A DNA stretch of 64,000 nucleotides from Nereocystis luetkeana (GCA_031213475.1 JARUPZ010000007.1:6319586-6383585); one strand, 5' to 3'; numbered from the stretch's first letter, positions 52,099 to 64,000 are shown. Numbers and translations are program-made. The notes: generated from the letters alone by a model not told the origin.

Positions 52099-52947
52099 TC
52101 ACGTTCCAACAGCCGCGGTCCGCCGAAACGAAAAAAAGGCAAGAACAGAGAAAAACAAGGCGCAACAACAAGACGTATCATATGTATGTGCCGTACAACT
52201 CGTTGCCTGAGGCGGGCGAGGAAAACGACCGCGGCACATTATACCAGGTACTACTATTAATATATGCGTATTAATCCCACCTTCAACAGCACCAGTAGTA
52301 TTGATAGTCAAAATAGCAGCAGCAGCAGCAATGGTGATGCAAGTTGCGCCATCCCCCTCCTCTGCGTGGCCGCCTTCCGCGACACCAGCCTGCGAAGCCC
52401 TCTTTTTATCGCCACCTCCCTTCACCCTCTCGCCCTCGCCCTCGCTCCCGCTCTCCCTTCTTCTCTTAGAGCTGTGATCCCTACCACCCTGAGCGGAGAT
52501 TTTTTCGTTTGAATCCCTCAAGAGAGAGGCAGAACCCTTGTGGCTGCTGCAGACTTTCGTACGGGTCCCAGGGAAAGTCTCTCCCTCGCTATCGAGCAAA
52601 CCAGCCTCGGAGGCCTCGTCGCTCGCAACGGAACATTGCTGTACAATAATAGTGGCAACAGCAGTCGCGGGCACCGCAGGGTCGAGCTCTTCCTCGGCGT
52701 GGGGGGTCATCGCCGGGGTCAGCGCAGGGCTGCGAGGCGAACATGCCGCCGCCACCGCCACTGCCGCTGCCGCTGCTCCGGCTGTCTTCTTGACCGGGAT
52801 GACATCATCGTGATGGGGCGCTGGGAGCTCCAGGGGTTCATTCGGGAGGTATTGGATGAGGTCGAGCTTGAGATTCGCTCGGGACCTCCGAGGCTTGTCG
52901 CCCAACTCGACGCTAGCGGTAAGCAACTTGCTGCTCTTGCACCCCAT
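52099..52947 (-). CDS. Predicted N-myristoylated MGCKSS protein, 282 aa, low complexity
   Basis: Starts MGCKSSK: Gly2 with Ser6 fits N-myristoylation and Cys3 fits palmitoylation, so membrane attachment is predicted. Then a basic stretch (ELGDKPRRSRANLKLDL), an Ala-rich segment (residues about 75-90), an acidic Ser/Glu part and a basic charged stretch (SKRRRESGSEGEGERVKGGG). No enzyme domain is seen. The frame is GC-rich to about 52300, while the C-terminal 60 codons cross AT-rich DNA with TATTAATA and TACCTGGTA motifs. The GAAGGTGGGATT near 52290 could be a donor, so the true C-terminus may lie in another exon. I do not recognise the family. Confidence -1.
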   Translation of the reverse strand: MGCKSSKLLTASVELGDKPRRSRANLKLDLIQYLPNEPLELPAPHHDDVIPVKKTAGAAAAAVAVAAACSPRSPALTPAMTPHAEEELDPAVPATAVATIIVQQCSVASDEASEAGLLDSEGETFPGTRTKVCSSHKGSASLLRDSNEKISAQGGRDHSSKRRRESGSEGEGERVKGGGDKKRASQAGVAEGGHAEEGDGATCITIAAAAAILTINTTGAVEGGINTHILIVVPGIMCRGRFPRPPQATSCTAHTYDTSCCCALFFSVLAFFSFRRTAAVGT

Positions 52948-54145
52948 GTGTCCTGGTCCTCTTCTCGGGCGCCTTGGAAATGATCAGCACAGGTGCAAAG
53001 GGATCAATAAGTTAGAAAGGGTACGCAGACCTGGAGGGTCGTACGAGCACAGAGCAGAGCAAGGTATGCAGCAGGTCTTTGCTGCTTCCAAGACAGGGGA
53101 CAGGGAACGGGAACCCGATATACTGGGACCCTTCGAAATCGGTTCGCTTGTAGTGTATGAAACGGCACATTTCCAGGAGTTATTATCAGATTATGGCGTT
53201 CTGGTTCGATCGAGAACGGAGTTTGCAAGCCACACGCAAACGCGACTGCCACCAGACACAAGCAATCCGTCTAGCAGCGTCAACATAATCATGAACGCAA
53301 TTGCAGATGCATTGGGCATGGGGAAACTACCTTCTCCGGTGCTCTATATCGTCGTTGGATTGGTGAGTGATAGTGCAGCCTCCGTAGGGTTCATTCGTTT
53401 ACTTGGGCACTTTTCGTATCACGTCCGAGTGCTGCTGTACCGATTTTCCTATTTTCTCCTTCTGCTCGCACCCCGCTATCAGGCCACGGCAGTCTTTGGG
53501 TTGTAGATAGTACAGCAGTAGTTTCCCCCGATTCGTACACGAATAGGTCACATCCTTGCATGCCCAATGTGGCATGTGGCTGTGCCGTCTCTGAACTCGG
53601 CCAGTCTTGCAAAGGTTTGCCGTCGCTGAATGATCAACCTATCATCCCTTTGATGGTTGATGCTTGACTGACACGATGCACACCTTTGATTGATGGAGCA
53701 CGTGAGCAACGGCGGTGTGCACATCGTACATCTGTACGCATCATACGACGAGTATATGGTTCTACGTGTGAGTACCGCATCTTGTTTGCGGTGCTTCGCG
53801 TGGGGTTGCGATAACGCCATACGTGCACGAGTACTTGAATGTATAATAACTCGTAACGAATCGCCCATCTGTATCCAATTCGCGCTCTTTCGGTGAATAG
53901 GTGGCCGCCCACGCTCTAGCGTTTTCGTACTGGCTGCTGCGGATATCGACCGACAAGAAGAGGCTCGACATGCGCTTCAAGGAGGAGTGATCTGCTCAAG
54001 AATCGAGACATGCAGTGCCTCACGCAGGCAGTTTGTTCGATATGGCTTGAGCAGGGGTGGGCCGCTCCGTTTTTTCTCTGTTCGCTGTGAGGTCCACGCA
54101 CGGCGCTGTACGGGACTTGGTTGACCGGGGGTGCGGGTGCACTAC

Positions 54146-54216
<71 letters not shown>

Positions 54217-55490
54217 GCATCAATCAGCTTCGCTCTCTGTGGTGGCGTTGGCTGAACTCAGCTGGGCGATGTAGGGCCTAGTGCTGCTGCTGTACTGCTT
54301 GAATGTTGTTGCACATACATCGAGCAGCTCTCTACAACTACGGCACAGCAGTCTAGACTACGACTACATATACAATATACAATGTAGGCAAGAAATTCCA
54401 GTAGTGTTTGAGTGAATGCTGCGTCTTGCTATCAGGCAGTGGAAACATCGAAATACATGCCAAAGAAAGGTACGCGCTGCGGACTGCTGTTCCTTCGAAC
54501 TAGTCGTAGACATGTACCGTTGGGGAGTTCAAAATTATATCATAGGACACTTGCTTCCAATCCTGATGCGGTTGTGCACTGGCAGATGCAGCCTTTACGG
54601 CACAGCAGTAGTGGGAGGGATTACCTGGAAGAGATTTCCTGTAGAAGCGACATGAAGCGGAGCAGTAGCGATTGGAAGGTCTCAGTTTCCTGTCTGGCAT
54701 TTTCTCGGATTGTGTTGAAGATTGATTTGTCAGAGCTATGCAGTAAAAAGGGGAAAGCCAGTCAGTTATCTGGGGGTCTGATTGAAACCGAACGAAGGAG
54801 AGCAAAAAGAGCGCGTTGTTCTGCTCGTTCGATGGTCGATCTCTGGTGTGCGTGTCATAGTGGCATGCGTCCTGGGAAAACCTCAGGTCTCCTACGTAGA
54901 AAATAAAAAAAGGAGTGTACAAGATATACGTGGCTTCTTCGATATCCTACGTACGTATAATGTGCCTGGCACGTTGTACGGCCGGTACATCTGCTGTCTT
55001 ATGAATAGGACGACATCGGTTCGTTTGCCGACCGACACCATCGTAGTGTGACTCGTACCGGGCAGAGTTTTGGTTTATCTCGGGCAGCTGGTCTAGGGCG
55101 TGAATAGTACCAACCGCAGGCAGATGGGAACATAGAGAGAGTATCGGACACATGGTCGGCCCCTGAGAGAGGCCAGTGATTAGCTTATTAAGAACGCGAT
55201 GAAACAAAAAATCGATGGCGCGTCAACCGCGGGAAGCTTTCTACAACGACGTGTGACTGGTCCCAGGCGCCGTCTGACGAAATATATATTTTATGGCAGT
55301 CAACATGCCCCAGCTACCCCGTCGTTTGAACCTGAGACGCCGGAGGTCTTGGCGATGGCGCCGATGATTACAAGCGTCTATTAATGGATATTGTGCTGTT
55401 ATTTGCCAGGTACCTGATATGCTTTTAACGAACCTGTCTGCGATGTCCGCTGCCATTGCTTGATATGCAAACGCGTGTGAGGACCGAAGA
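52948..55490. other. Region without supported genes
   Basis: Open frames at 52856-53506 (+) and 54412-54906 (+) have neither domains nor composition typical of the coding exons seen here. Contains a (CTG)n tract and several TACAGCAGTA words. Confidence -1.
54155..54214 (+). repeat. (CTG)n trinucleotide repeat
   Basis: About 20 perfect CTG units; shorter CTG tracts occur at 24165, 24477 and 44900. Confidence -1.
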
Positions 55491-55495
55491 CCGAA

Positions 55496-55540
<45 letters not shown>

Positions 55541-55700
55541 CTCACATTAACTCATGGCCACAATGCAGTGTAGTCCGTGGTCGCAGGACAGGCTCCAATA
55601 ACTCTGGAGTGGAAGAAATACCTCGGTAGTAAAACAGAGGCAAACACAAAAAAACAAGCATACGCATTCCACCACTAAGGACACCAGGGAAGCAAAAAGG
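55496..55700 (+). repeat. (GTT)n-linked dispersed repeat, copy 3
   Basis: (GTT)n of about 14 units, then TTCTCACATTAACTCATGG, GACAGGCTCCAATAACTC and, further on, ACACCAGGGAAGCAAAAA. Confidence -1.
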
Positions 55701-55989
55701 AGACTAGCAGACAAACCACTAAAAAAGATGAAGCGAAGCGAAAAAAACAAAAGCAGATAGCAAAACGCAAAAAAGCAAAACGGAGTATAAGAACAGAGAC
55801 ACAAAGAGGTCCAAACGAGAAAGAAAGAAAGATAAAAATAAAAAAGAAGGGACACAAGGGGACAAACGCGGGCGGGGGGGAAAGAAAATACGAAAGGCAG
55901 GCACTGGAGCATACAGACACGCAAAGTTGCCCAGGTGGTACCATGCTAGCTTCTTGGGCCCCAAAGAAGGGAGTGCATCATGACGATGA

Positions 55990-56740
55990 TGGCCATAACC
56001 AGGCTTCAGTCTGTTGGGCAGACCGCCTCCCCCCCCCCCCCCCCATCCCCCCTCGTCCCCCTTTCGCCCCCCCCCTCTTCCCTGCCATTCTGCGCACGCG
56101 CGTTGGCGTCAACGGTTGTGGTCGTGATTACAGTTGCAGCTATCCTATGCCGTTCTGCCGATGCCTCCTTCTCATCTTTATGCCATTTCCGCATGAAGGC
56201 CTCCGCCCCTTCCTCGACCCGTCGGAACCATCTGCCGGCTTCCTGTCCTGCCTCGCGCCACCCTTTGAGCTTGATGCCGAACTCCTTGAGGTCCTCCTCA
56301 AGGTACCTCATCCAGGCCCACTCCTGTCCTCCGGAGTAACCCTTACCCCCAACCATCTCCCCAAACATCGCCCTCTTCGGCAGACGCTCCTCTCCCATGC
56401 GTGTCCCAAAGCCCGCAAACAAGAGTCTACGTCTGCGTACCGTCGTCTCAACGCTCCTAGAGTTTGTCCTGAGAAGCGCGCTAGCATAGGATAGAATGTG
56501 GTCTTCGCGCTTTCGTTTTCGCCAGCCGATGCATCAGAGGAGCATCTTGTGGTGGACCTCCCGTAGCCTACCGTAATCAGTCTTGCTCGGGCTCCAAGTA
56601 ATGCAACCGTAGAGCAACGTTTCGATCACCTCGGCTCTCAGCATTCGCACCTTCAGGCGTAGGCGCACACCCGGGCGGTCATGGATTTCCATCTTATAAG
56701 TATGGTGAGCTGATACAGCAGCAGTAGTACAATATTCCAA
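55990..56740 (-). pseudogene. LINE C-terminal fragment, second lineage
   Basis: Read on the minus strand: LKVRMLRAEVIETLLYGCIT (about 56660-56600), then after a frameshift near 56545 RRRRLLFAG, EERLPKRAMFGEMVGG and EDLKEFGIKLKGW. It aligns with the tail of the LINE at 46.2-46.6 kb but differs enough to be another subfamily. Heavily 5'-truncated; a 15-base C run is at about 56029-56043. Confidence -1.
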
Positions 56741-56744
56741 AGGT

Positions 56745-57100
56745 CGTCCGAGTCCAAGTCATCGGGACTCAGTCATTGACTCGCGAGTCCATTTTATTTT
56801 GGAGTACTTAGCGCCAAGGGTAGCAGGAGCTGCAATGACTGAGTCCCGCGAGTCCCAAGGATACCAGAAGCTGGAATGACTGAGTCCTCGCGAATCCCAA
56901 GGTTACCAAAGGCAAAAAAATGCCGAGTCCTCGCGAGTCCCGAGGGTCACTGATTCTGCTGAGACTGCTGTTTCACATGCTCGTTCGTGCGACCGACGTT
57001 TGTTCACTGCGCCGTACTGAGGGTGGTCAAGGCAACTGAACTAACTCTGCGGCCTAAAAGCGAAAAACATGATTTGAGTCATCACGAGTCCCAAGGGCAA
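56745..57100 (+). repeat. Degenerate minisatellite GAGTCC-CGAGTCC
   Basis: Units of about 45-50 bp with GACTGAGTCCTCGCGAGTCC, CCAAGG and ACCAGAAGCTG. Weakens toward 57100. Confidence -1.
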
Positions 57101-57213
57101 CAGAAGAAGCTGAAATGGCGGCCTTTGCAAGTATTTCATTGTATTGCAGCCCCAATAAATGGCATTGACCTTCTTTTTCCTACTCTATTACAGGTGTCAG
57201 TACTTCACCGGTG

Positions 57214-57303
57214 TAGTACTGCAGTCCCTCTTTGGGGACAAACCGGTCAAATTCTACCTGGTAAGTAGTTTGTCCCCAGAACGGGACTGCAGTCCTGAAA
57301 GGG
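57214..57303. mobile_element. MITE-2 copy with shortened left arm and TACCTGGTA in loop
   Basis: The right arm ends ACTGCAGTCCTGAAAGGG before TTAA (57304-57307). The loop carries TACCTGGTA at 57255-57263, where the other copies have two bases. Confidence -1.
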
Positions 57304-57886
57304 TTAAGGTTCGATGGAGGCATGTTTTGTTTTCTTTTTCGGACGGCAGCAGCCAAAGACGGGTATACACCTGGTCACTTGGAAGCCGAAAACAAGTACG
57401 CTTTAGACACTGTACAAGTTGAAAACATAGACCAAGTATATATTCGTCGCGGCAGCAGCAGCAGCAGTAGGAGTGACGGAAGAACATCGAGCTTGGGTGA
57501 CACGCTTCGTGGTACTCGGTCGCCAAAGCCATCGAGATTTCGACCCCGGCAAAGAACGCACTACGAATATGTATGATATGTACGTGCGTTGTATCACGAT
57601 CGGGGTTGGGGGTGGTCCGTGGTGGGATCGGGTAGGAACTGTTGTACCAATCCGAACAGAAACAAGTGACAACCAACGGTACTTTTTTTTAACCCAAACG
57701 GCAGGCTCCGTGACGCACGTATCTCTCTTCCGTGGTCGTTTCCTTCTCTCTTCGCACTGCTCTATTTACATCATACCAGGTACTATACTATACATATATA
57801 TAATGTGTATAATGTGTATCGTTCTTCACCAATGATAGGTTCGCCTTGCCATCTACCACGTACCAGGTATTCTACAGCAGTGGTAT

Positions 57887-57889
57887 TAA

Positions 57890-57940
<51 letters not shown>

Positions 57941-57979
57941 GAGTAGTAGTAGGAGTAGTAGTAGTAGTAGTAGTAGTAG

Positions 57980-58032
<53 letters not shown>

Positions 58033-58048
58033 TTAATAGCAGTAGTAG

Positions 58049-58094
<46 letters not shown>
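57887..58094 (+). repeat. (TAG)n microsatellite
   Basis: About 68 units with GGAG interruptions and one TATTAATAG; the second (TAG)n tract of the window. Preceded by a TATTAATAG word. Confidence -1.
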
Positions 58095-58095
<1 letters not shown>

Positions 58096-58295
58096 TAATA
58101 GTAGTAGTGGTATTTGTTTAGTTTTTCGGCTGGCCCTAAACCCGCCGCCTATCATGTATTCCCTCCAAACCACCCGCAGTGCCGCAACCCCGCACTCTGT
58201 GCATCTGAGCATCGGGTTTTGTAAATAAATGTGTTCTTCACATGCCCCCCACGTATGTACCCATCATCGCACGCTCTGGCGGGGTGATGTGTGTG

Positions 58296-58420
58296 TTGTC
58301 TGTTGTTGTCATCACATTAAATCGCAATTTCTACCCAGGCTTCATCAGTACACCCAGCGTCCGCCATGCTGTCTTGCCCTAGAGAGATCCTATTAAAAAT
58401 TATGTGGTCACAGACTGCTG
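58296..58420 (+). repeat. Foldback repeat, old copy
   Basis: CATCACATTAAATCGC, TTTCTACCCAGG, ACCCAGCGTCCG and ATTATGTGGTCACAGAC are diverged matches in the right order. Confidence -1.
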
Positions 58421-58429
58421 AGAGACAGA

Positions 58430-61400
58430 GAAAGCCCGAAAAGAAAAAAAGTTAATAAATCGCAAGTTCGTGGGTGAAGAACGTGAAATAAATGCCAGCG
58501 TACTGGGCACGAGAACACATATATATATATATATATATGCAACCAAGACCGGGAAAGAAAAAGAAAAAGAAAATAAAAAATCTGAAAGTTTAAACAGAAA
58601 ACGAACGAACGATGCAAGGAGGTCAGTGAGGGCGGGACAATGCATGACATCTATCTGAGTGGTTGAATGTGAGCCTAAAACAATAGAAATTCAAACTGAG
58701 TTGTAGTGTGAATGAATGTTAAATATAATAATCTTCAATAAAAACAAAAAAAAAAAACGTATCGAAAATGCGTTTCGGGGGGGAAATGTTTTTGGTAAGG
58801 CCGGCAACCACCTGGGTTTGGGTATTGGGAGCGTGATTGTTTTGCCTGAAAGGCTTAATATGTACGAGTACCTCGGATGGAAAACCAGAAACCAGGGGTT
58901 TGGGGCGAGAATATGATCGTTTGGGTAGGTTCATAGTCGAGCATCTAGTTAGTTCAACCAGTGTGGCCTTTCTACGATAGGATAGTGATTCTTATTTTTA
59001 TTAGAAATGTGTTGTAAATAAATGTTTGCTCTACGTCGGACAGGGCTGCATTTCTCCCTTGACTACTCGGGTACGAGCTCGGAAAAACCTGCTGTCGGTC
59101 GCCAGTGTCCTGCGTGTTATTTTTCGGCCTACTTTTCCCAAATGATCCAGTCGTGTGCGAGAAATGGTAGGGCCCATACGGGAAAACTAAATTAAATACA
59201 ATTTTTGGGAATCTAACTTTTTCCACTTTTGATCTGATTTCGCGAAATACGTATTTGCGTCCCGTCGGGACGGGTGAATTGTTTGTTCAAATCTTTCTGA
59301 AATCGAAATATCGCACCGCGTCTCACAACGCCCAGCAGACAAAATTCCGACTAGATCGGACGAGAACGAAAGCATGCGTCGGCGCGTGCGCGCCCCGGCC
59401 AGTCTCTTGTTGTTGGGGGCAGCGCAGGCTAGGATGCTATCGCTCTGAGGGTATCTTGAGCGGGCGGAGGAATCCCTAAAACGCCACGGGTGGGGCAGCG
59501 ACGGCGATGCAACTGTGATCCATAATGAACTATCTCACTGTCCCTCTTGGCAGCACAGTCGCACTTACGGCCTCGATTTTCCTGCGTCCTTGACCATTGC
59601 GGGCATGCGTGGAGCCGCAGGCAGGCGTCGGCCTGTCACGGCGAAGCCTTCTCGTGGACTGTTTTTTTTTCCAAGCACTTGACTAAATCTCGAGTCGTAA
59701 TTCGATTTATCAAAGTCTACGTTCAGGATCCTGCATAAGTGCTTGAAAAAGTTTCTCACTTGATGAACACGCGGTTTGTTTTATTTAAGCATCCTTGTGT
59801 TTACCGAAACCACTTTACACACACGCAGTAGTATTGATGCTTTCACGACCACCATAATCACTTGTTGCGTACGGCATCTCCATCATCACTCTACAATAAG
59901 TTGCGTATGATATTATATACTGCTCTTTCCCCTACCGTAATGACTTGCGTACAGCGTTGCTCCTTCCACTACTATAAAAACAACTTTGCTATACGTAGCG
60001 TTTTGGATCGGATGCATGCCAATATTTGAGTAGAGAGACCCTAGGTTGGCACCCAGGGAGTATATGGTTCCTGCTTTCGCGAAGTATGTGCTTGTCTTGC
60101 TAACAATGGGGTGGTTGGGCTGGGGGCGGGGCGTACCCTCGCTCCCTGCTGCCCGCTCCCTTCCCCACCTGCGCCCTGCGCGAAACGGCGACTGACCGGC
60201 CTCAGCTGCAGCCGCACGCTCTAGATAGTTGCCTGCTACAGTAGCTCTCACCACGCAACCACCGTTGCAAGCTGCAAGCACTGTGGTTCTCGTCTCCCTC
60301 GGCAAGGCAGACGAGCATGCAACATACACCGCAGCGAGGCGTTTTGCGTTGTGCGAAGTCTAATTCCCGAAAATAAGGTTGAACCAGGCTCAGTGGCCAT
60401 AGTCATGCTGGTATTTGCCACGTACCGACGACGAACGATCTTGCGCCGCGGCTTATTAAAGCGGGTTCTAGGGAAAACGATGTTTGGAAGCGGAAAAGCG
60501 CTCTGTGTGATTTCCCTTCTGAAGTAACTATATATACGAAATCCGCATCGTAAACGGATTCAATTGCGTGATTAGTTCGCCCGCTGGCCCTTTGTTCCCT
60601 CGACCCTTAGCTATACAATCAGTGATTACCGCTCGTCTGCGGTGCGTCCGTTTAAATTCTCGGTGACACCTAGCAAGCCACGATAGCTGGGGCTAATGAT
60701 GCCCGACAACACCTCCAGTTTTCGACCGACTTTCCTCCTTGAGACACGCCCATTGGCGGTAGAACGGAATCACGAACAACGTGAACATGCCGCCTCTCGG
60801 CGCAAATCACCAGCAGTCCAAACAGCGTCTGCAAGGACGACGTAACCCCCCCCCCCCCCGCCGGTGCTCCGTCTCGAAAGGGGTGCGTGGTCAATGGTCA
60901 AATGACTAAGGCAAGCAATAAATCAGTACGCCCCCCCCCCCCCCCCCCCGCCCACGTCTTCCCTCGAAAGCAACGAAACAGCCCCTTCGTACTCTCACAG
61001 ATTTTCGTAGACATCAACAATTGCCGTCTCAGACCCTGACGCGTGCGGCTCACGCAACCGACGCGGTGATGCCTCAGCAATCGAAGCGTTCCTCCATAGA
61101 GACGAATATTGTTGACAGAGCTGCCATACATAGTACAAACTTTCCACCGCCCCCACCAATACACACCTCCATACCCCCCCCCCCACTCGACAAACCCGAT
61201 ATGCACTCATCAATAACATCGAAAAAAACATGCCCACGAAGAACCAAACCACAAGTCTATATATGGATCGACCATTTCACAGCCTCAAGCAATATATTTG
61301 GTGTCAGTGAAAGGAGCCTCCACGGCACTTCTGACTCGCAGCCACCAATACACGGCGACTAGAAGGAGTGCCGGGCAGCGCAGAGCGTCCTGCGTCGACG

Positions 61401-61450
61401 TCAGCTACCCACTAGGAGGAAGCTTGGGGCCGTTACCATCGCGAGCAGGG
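58430..61450. other. Region without supported genes
   Basis: Contains (AT)n at 58520, A-rich runs, GC-rich patches at 59370-59660 and 60040-60300, and C runs at 60847 and 60931. I find no coherent spliced frame. GGGCCCATACGGGAAAACTA at 59171 and GGCCCATACGGAAATATTAA at 16631 look like related element ends. Confidence -1.
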
Positions 61451-61459
61451 AGGGTTCTA

Positions 61460-62400
61460 CGGTAGTGATGTAGAGAGATAACGACGAAAACGCGCCGCTC
61501 CGAGGGCCTCGACGGCGGCCGCCAACTCGCTCTTCAGGCCCGCTTGAGCCTGAGAGAGCACCTCTGCAGTCTTCATTGTCTGGACTGTGGGACCGTAGGG
61601 GCAGTGTCAAGGAGTGGCGGGCAGCGTACATTTACCGACCTTGCGTTGAGGTGTGGAGGATCTGGGATACCACCACGTCTGGCTCCGAGGTATTTAGCAT
61701 GTCTACTGCGCTTCGCAGAGGTACAGTTGACCGGAATCGGCGGTACAGGAACCGCATTGCTTCCCAGCCCCAACCACCACTCCTAAGCATACAGTATCAC
61801 GCTGTATGGGCTTTGAGGTGAAGCACACTCTCTCCACGCATAGGGTGATTATCTCGGAGCGTTCTTGTATTCTCGTGTTTCTGTGCTCGAACGCAATTCA
61901 CCGGGGCGATTTTAAACGAGGTCCAACCCTCTCGACCCCTGATGCTCTTGTTCCACTCGCCTGTTCTACCCCTTTCTTCAGCTCTGGCGTCTTCTCCACA
62001 AGCACGGAAGGTGGCAGCCGTCGAACAGTCGTTTAGCACATTCGCGCTGATTGCTTTCATCCCCTTTGCTGCTTCCTCATGCTCTCTCTTGGCGACCGCC
62101 TGGATCAATCGACGGTGAGGGTGCGGTGAAAGGGGTCTAGCGAACTGGCCCCGGTTAAGTTTTTTCAGTCCTTTGGGTGCGTATACTTCGCGTAGGAGGA
62201 TATATACTCCAACGCGAACTGCTGTGTGTGTGCCCTGTGGTTGCGTACTTTCTCGAGAGACTCGTTTTGGGATGAAATAAATGCTGGGGTGGGAAACAAC
62301 TAACAGGTACAATCCGTCTTCTTCGCCAGCTAGGAATGCATTCTCCTCGGTTGTTGCTTGCCCGCACCCGCCCCATCCCATGACTCGCCTCTGCCTGTCG
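61460..62400 (-). other. Possible decayed coding sequence
   Basis: Minus-strand stretches look protein-like: EVLSQAQAGLKSELAAAVEA near 61550-61490 and KREHEEAAKGMKAISANVLN near 62100-62040. They lie in different frames, without joining splice signals I trust. They could be remains of the retroelement to the right or of a host gene. Confidence -1.
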
Positions 62401-62769
62401 TCTTCCGCTCACACGTATCTTCCTACCGAAAATTTCCAGGCGGAAAAACCTTCGCAGCAGTATTCTGTGCTGGTGGAGTGTGGCGGCTGCCACGGATGTA
62501 AGACACAGATGGAGTGGCCACTGCCGGAGTGGCAAACACTTCGTCCCCCTTGCTCTCCGCCGCCGGATTTACGTCCCCCCTTCTCATCTGAAGCTAGGAC
62601 GTTTTTAAGGCCTGGGTAAGGCTAGCTTTCCAGTCGACTCGGATGGCTCGGCGGTCGTGGAGGTGGGTCACCCTTGCCGCCACGGAAGCCTTCCGCCCCT
62701 TGCGCAGCAGGATAGCCCGCTGTCGCAGGATCCGCCGTGTCTCTGCTCTCAATCCGGAATTCTCCTTCA

Positions 62770-64000
62770 ACTTCTTGCAGTTGATAGTGAGACGAGTCCC
62801 GCCTGATTTCTTGGGTATGATGACCACAAGGCTCGCGTATGGCGAGGTGGAGTGTTGTGTGAGGCCAGCCGCAAGATATTCGTCCAACATAGCGTCCTTT
62901 TGTTTGGACACAATGGGATTCACACGGTAGGGGGCGAGAGGTCACTGGTGGGCTGTCAGATGGGATCGAAAAGTCGAAGGGCAGGAGGAAACACGAGCCA
63001 AAGTCGGTAGATGACGTGGAAAAGACATCTGCGAACTCGGTGGGGGAGTCTCCTAGCTGGGGTCATGTGAGGGTCCCAACTTGGGCCGTGGTTCTCGAAC
63101 GAGTTTTCTTTGAGATGCGTCGGCAGTTTGTGCCATACTTACAGGAAATTAATGCGCTGGCCGGGGTCTAAGCGTTCCAGTAAGGAGGGTTGCGGCTCGC
63201 GGTTAGCCGAGGGAATCCTGGTGGGGCCGGGCCCACCGCGAAGGGGTGTTTCATTCACGAGATGAACAAAGGGATCAGAGCAGGTCGGCGGGGCAGAGAT
63301 ACCGGCTGAGGGGGAGGCAACAGGACCCGGGACGACCATATAAGGTTCGTCGGGGGTGTCAAGGTACCGTGTCGAGGCGCTGTCGTCTCGATGCAAAGCC
63401 GATGCGGCAGGCACACGAAGAAGTGGGCAGGAAGAGGTACCGATCAAGTCACCAGGTTCCAGTGCCGCAGTGCCGGCCAACGGAATCTGTTGAAGGCCAT
63501 TTTCGACGAGGTGCTCGTCGACGGAAAAGTTGGCGGAACCTCGCAGCATATCCACGAGATGCCTGCCGGCTAAAGCTGATGACCCGTTCTTGCGAACTAG
63601 AGCAACTCGAACGAGTTGGTGGTCGCGCGAAAGCGATACACCTCGGTCACCGGCATAACGCAGGTGATAACCGCCCGCTGGGGCCAAAAAAATCGGAGAC
63701 AAAGGCCCCGGCACCAGGTGAGTTCGGGTGAGATAAGGTGAGCCCGCCGAACACGCTGTCATCGCGTGGGCGCGGGAGTAAGGTGCGGTAGGATCGCTTG
63801 CTGAACCGCTTCCGACTGTCGCGGCCGAGGAAGACATCGTGCTGCATGGCCTTGGAGGGGGCTATATAAGCCCAGACCACGAGCGACGCAGTAGGTTTAT
63901 CCTCATGCAGGAACTGTATGCTCAAGTGGACTGTGGTAAAGGTCTGCAGGGGGGAGGGGCTTTCCGAAGCCGCCCCAGGGTCATCGCAGATAGCCGAGGC
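62770..64000 (-). pseudogene. Ty3/gypsy retrotransposon pol (protease to RT start), broken
   Basis: Minus strand, entering from beyond the right edge. Order: end of retropepsin (AMQHDVFLGRDSRKRF, about 63850), a linker (SALAGRHLVDMLRGS), then the RT start with EFADVFSTSSTDFGSC (about 63030), DEYLAAGLTQHSTSPYAS (about 62885) and PKKSGGTRLTINCKKL (about 62810). Lesions: frameshift near 63690, TAA at 63139-63141 with homologous sequence continuing after it, frameshifts near 63065 and 62935. After about 62770 the RT similarity ends abruptly, so the element is truncated; the catalytic RT block is absent. Confidence -1.

Noticed and set aside
52856..53506. 216-aa open frame on the + strand
   Set aside because: Starts in the antisense of the MGCKSS frame and continues through unremarkable DNA; no support.
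54412..54906. 164-aa open frame
   Set aside because: No domain, composition unlike the GC-rich exons of this window, no splice partner.

Overview
The window is nuclear DNA of a eukaryote with long, repeat-filled introns. The best guess is a stramenopile, most likely a brown alga. The reasons are a many-exon myosin with GT-AG introns of up to 5.6 kb, coding exons richer in GC than their surroundings, TTAGGG-type interstitial telomere repeats, and a dense load of MITEs, foldback elements, microsatellites and decayed retroelements. The lineage is inferred from gene and repeat style, not from a marker gene.

1-25,901 (+ strand): the 3' part of one myosin heavy-chain gene. I traced 17 exons (first at 299-398, stop at 25899-25901). 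Their phases agree and they give 772 codons of open frame. Visible order: end of the motor and converter, Ala/Glu-rich predicted coiled coil, PH domain, then two SH3-like modules with a D-x-R-G-W core. The introns hold eight copies of a ~107 bp mariner-type MITE (here MITE-1), copies of a second MITE (MITE-2), a Harbinger-type MITE inside a 100-bp minisatellite, and several microsatellites.

25,902-45,000: mostly non-coding. The one convincing gene is a single-exon MORN-repeat protein on the minus strand (32,604-33,863), convergent with the myosin. Then come a (GTAT)n microsatellite, a 1.83-kb element with TTA target duplications, and a 1-kb array of two ~500-bp hairpin elements beside a 244-bp TIR element.

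45,000-64,000: graveyard of mobile elements. It holds a frameshifted non-LTR retrotransposon (45.1-46.7 kb), two inverted copies of a tRNA-derived SINE (48.2 and 50.8 kb), a second LINE tail (56.0-56.7 kb, minus) and a broken Ty3/gypsy pol running off the right edge (62.8-64.0 kb, minus). One candidate host gene, a predicted acylated MGCKSS protein, lies at 52.1-52.9 kb on the minus strand.

The most unusual signal is window-wide. Short TA-flanked palindromes (TACCTGGTA/TACCAGGTA, TACTGTA, TACAGCAGTA, TATTAATA) occur by the dozen. Comparing repeat copies inside the window shows several of them as small insertions, mostly at a TA where sister copies have plain TA. They look like excision scars of TA-targeting transposons, or some other very short TA-directed insertion process.
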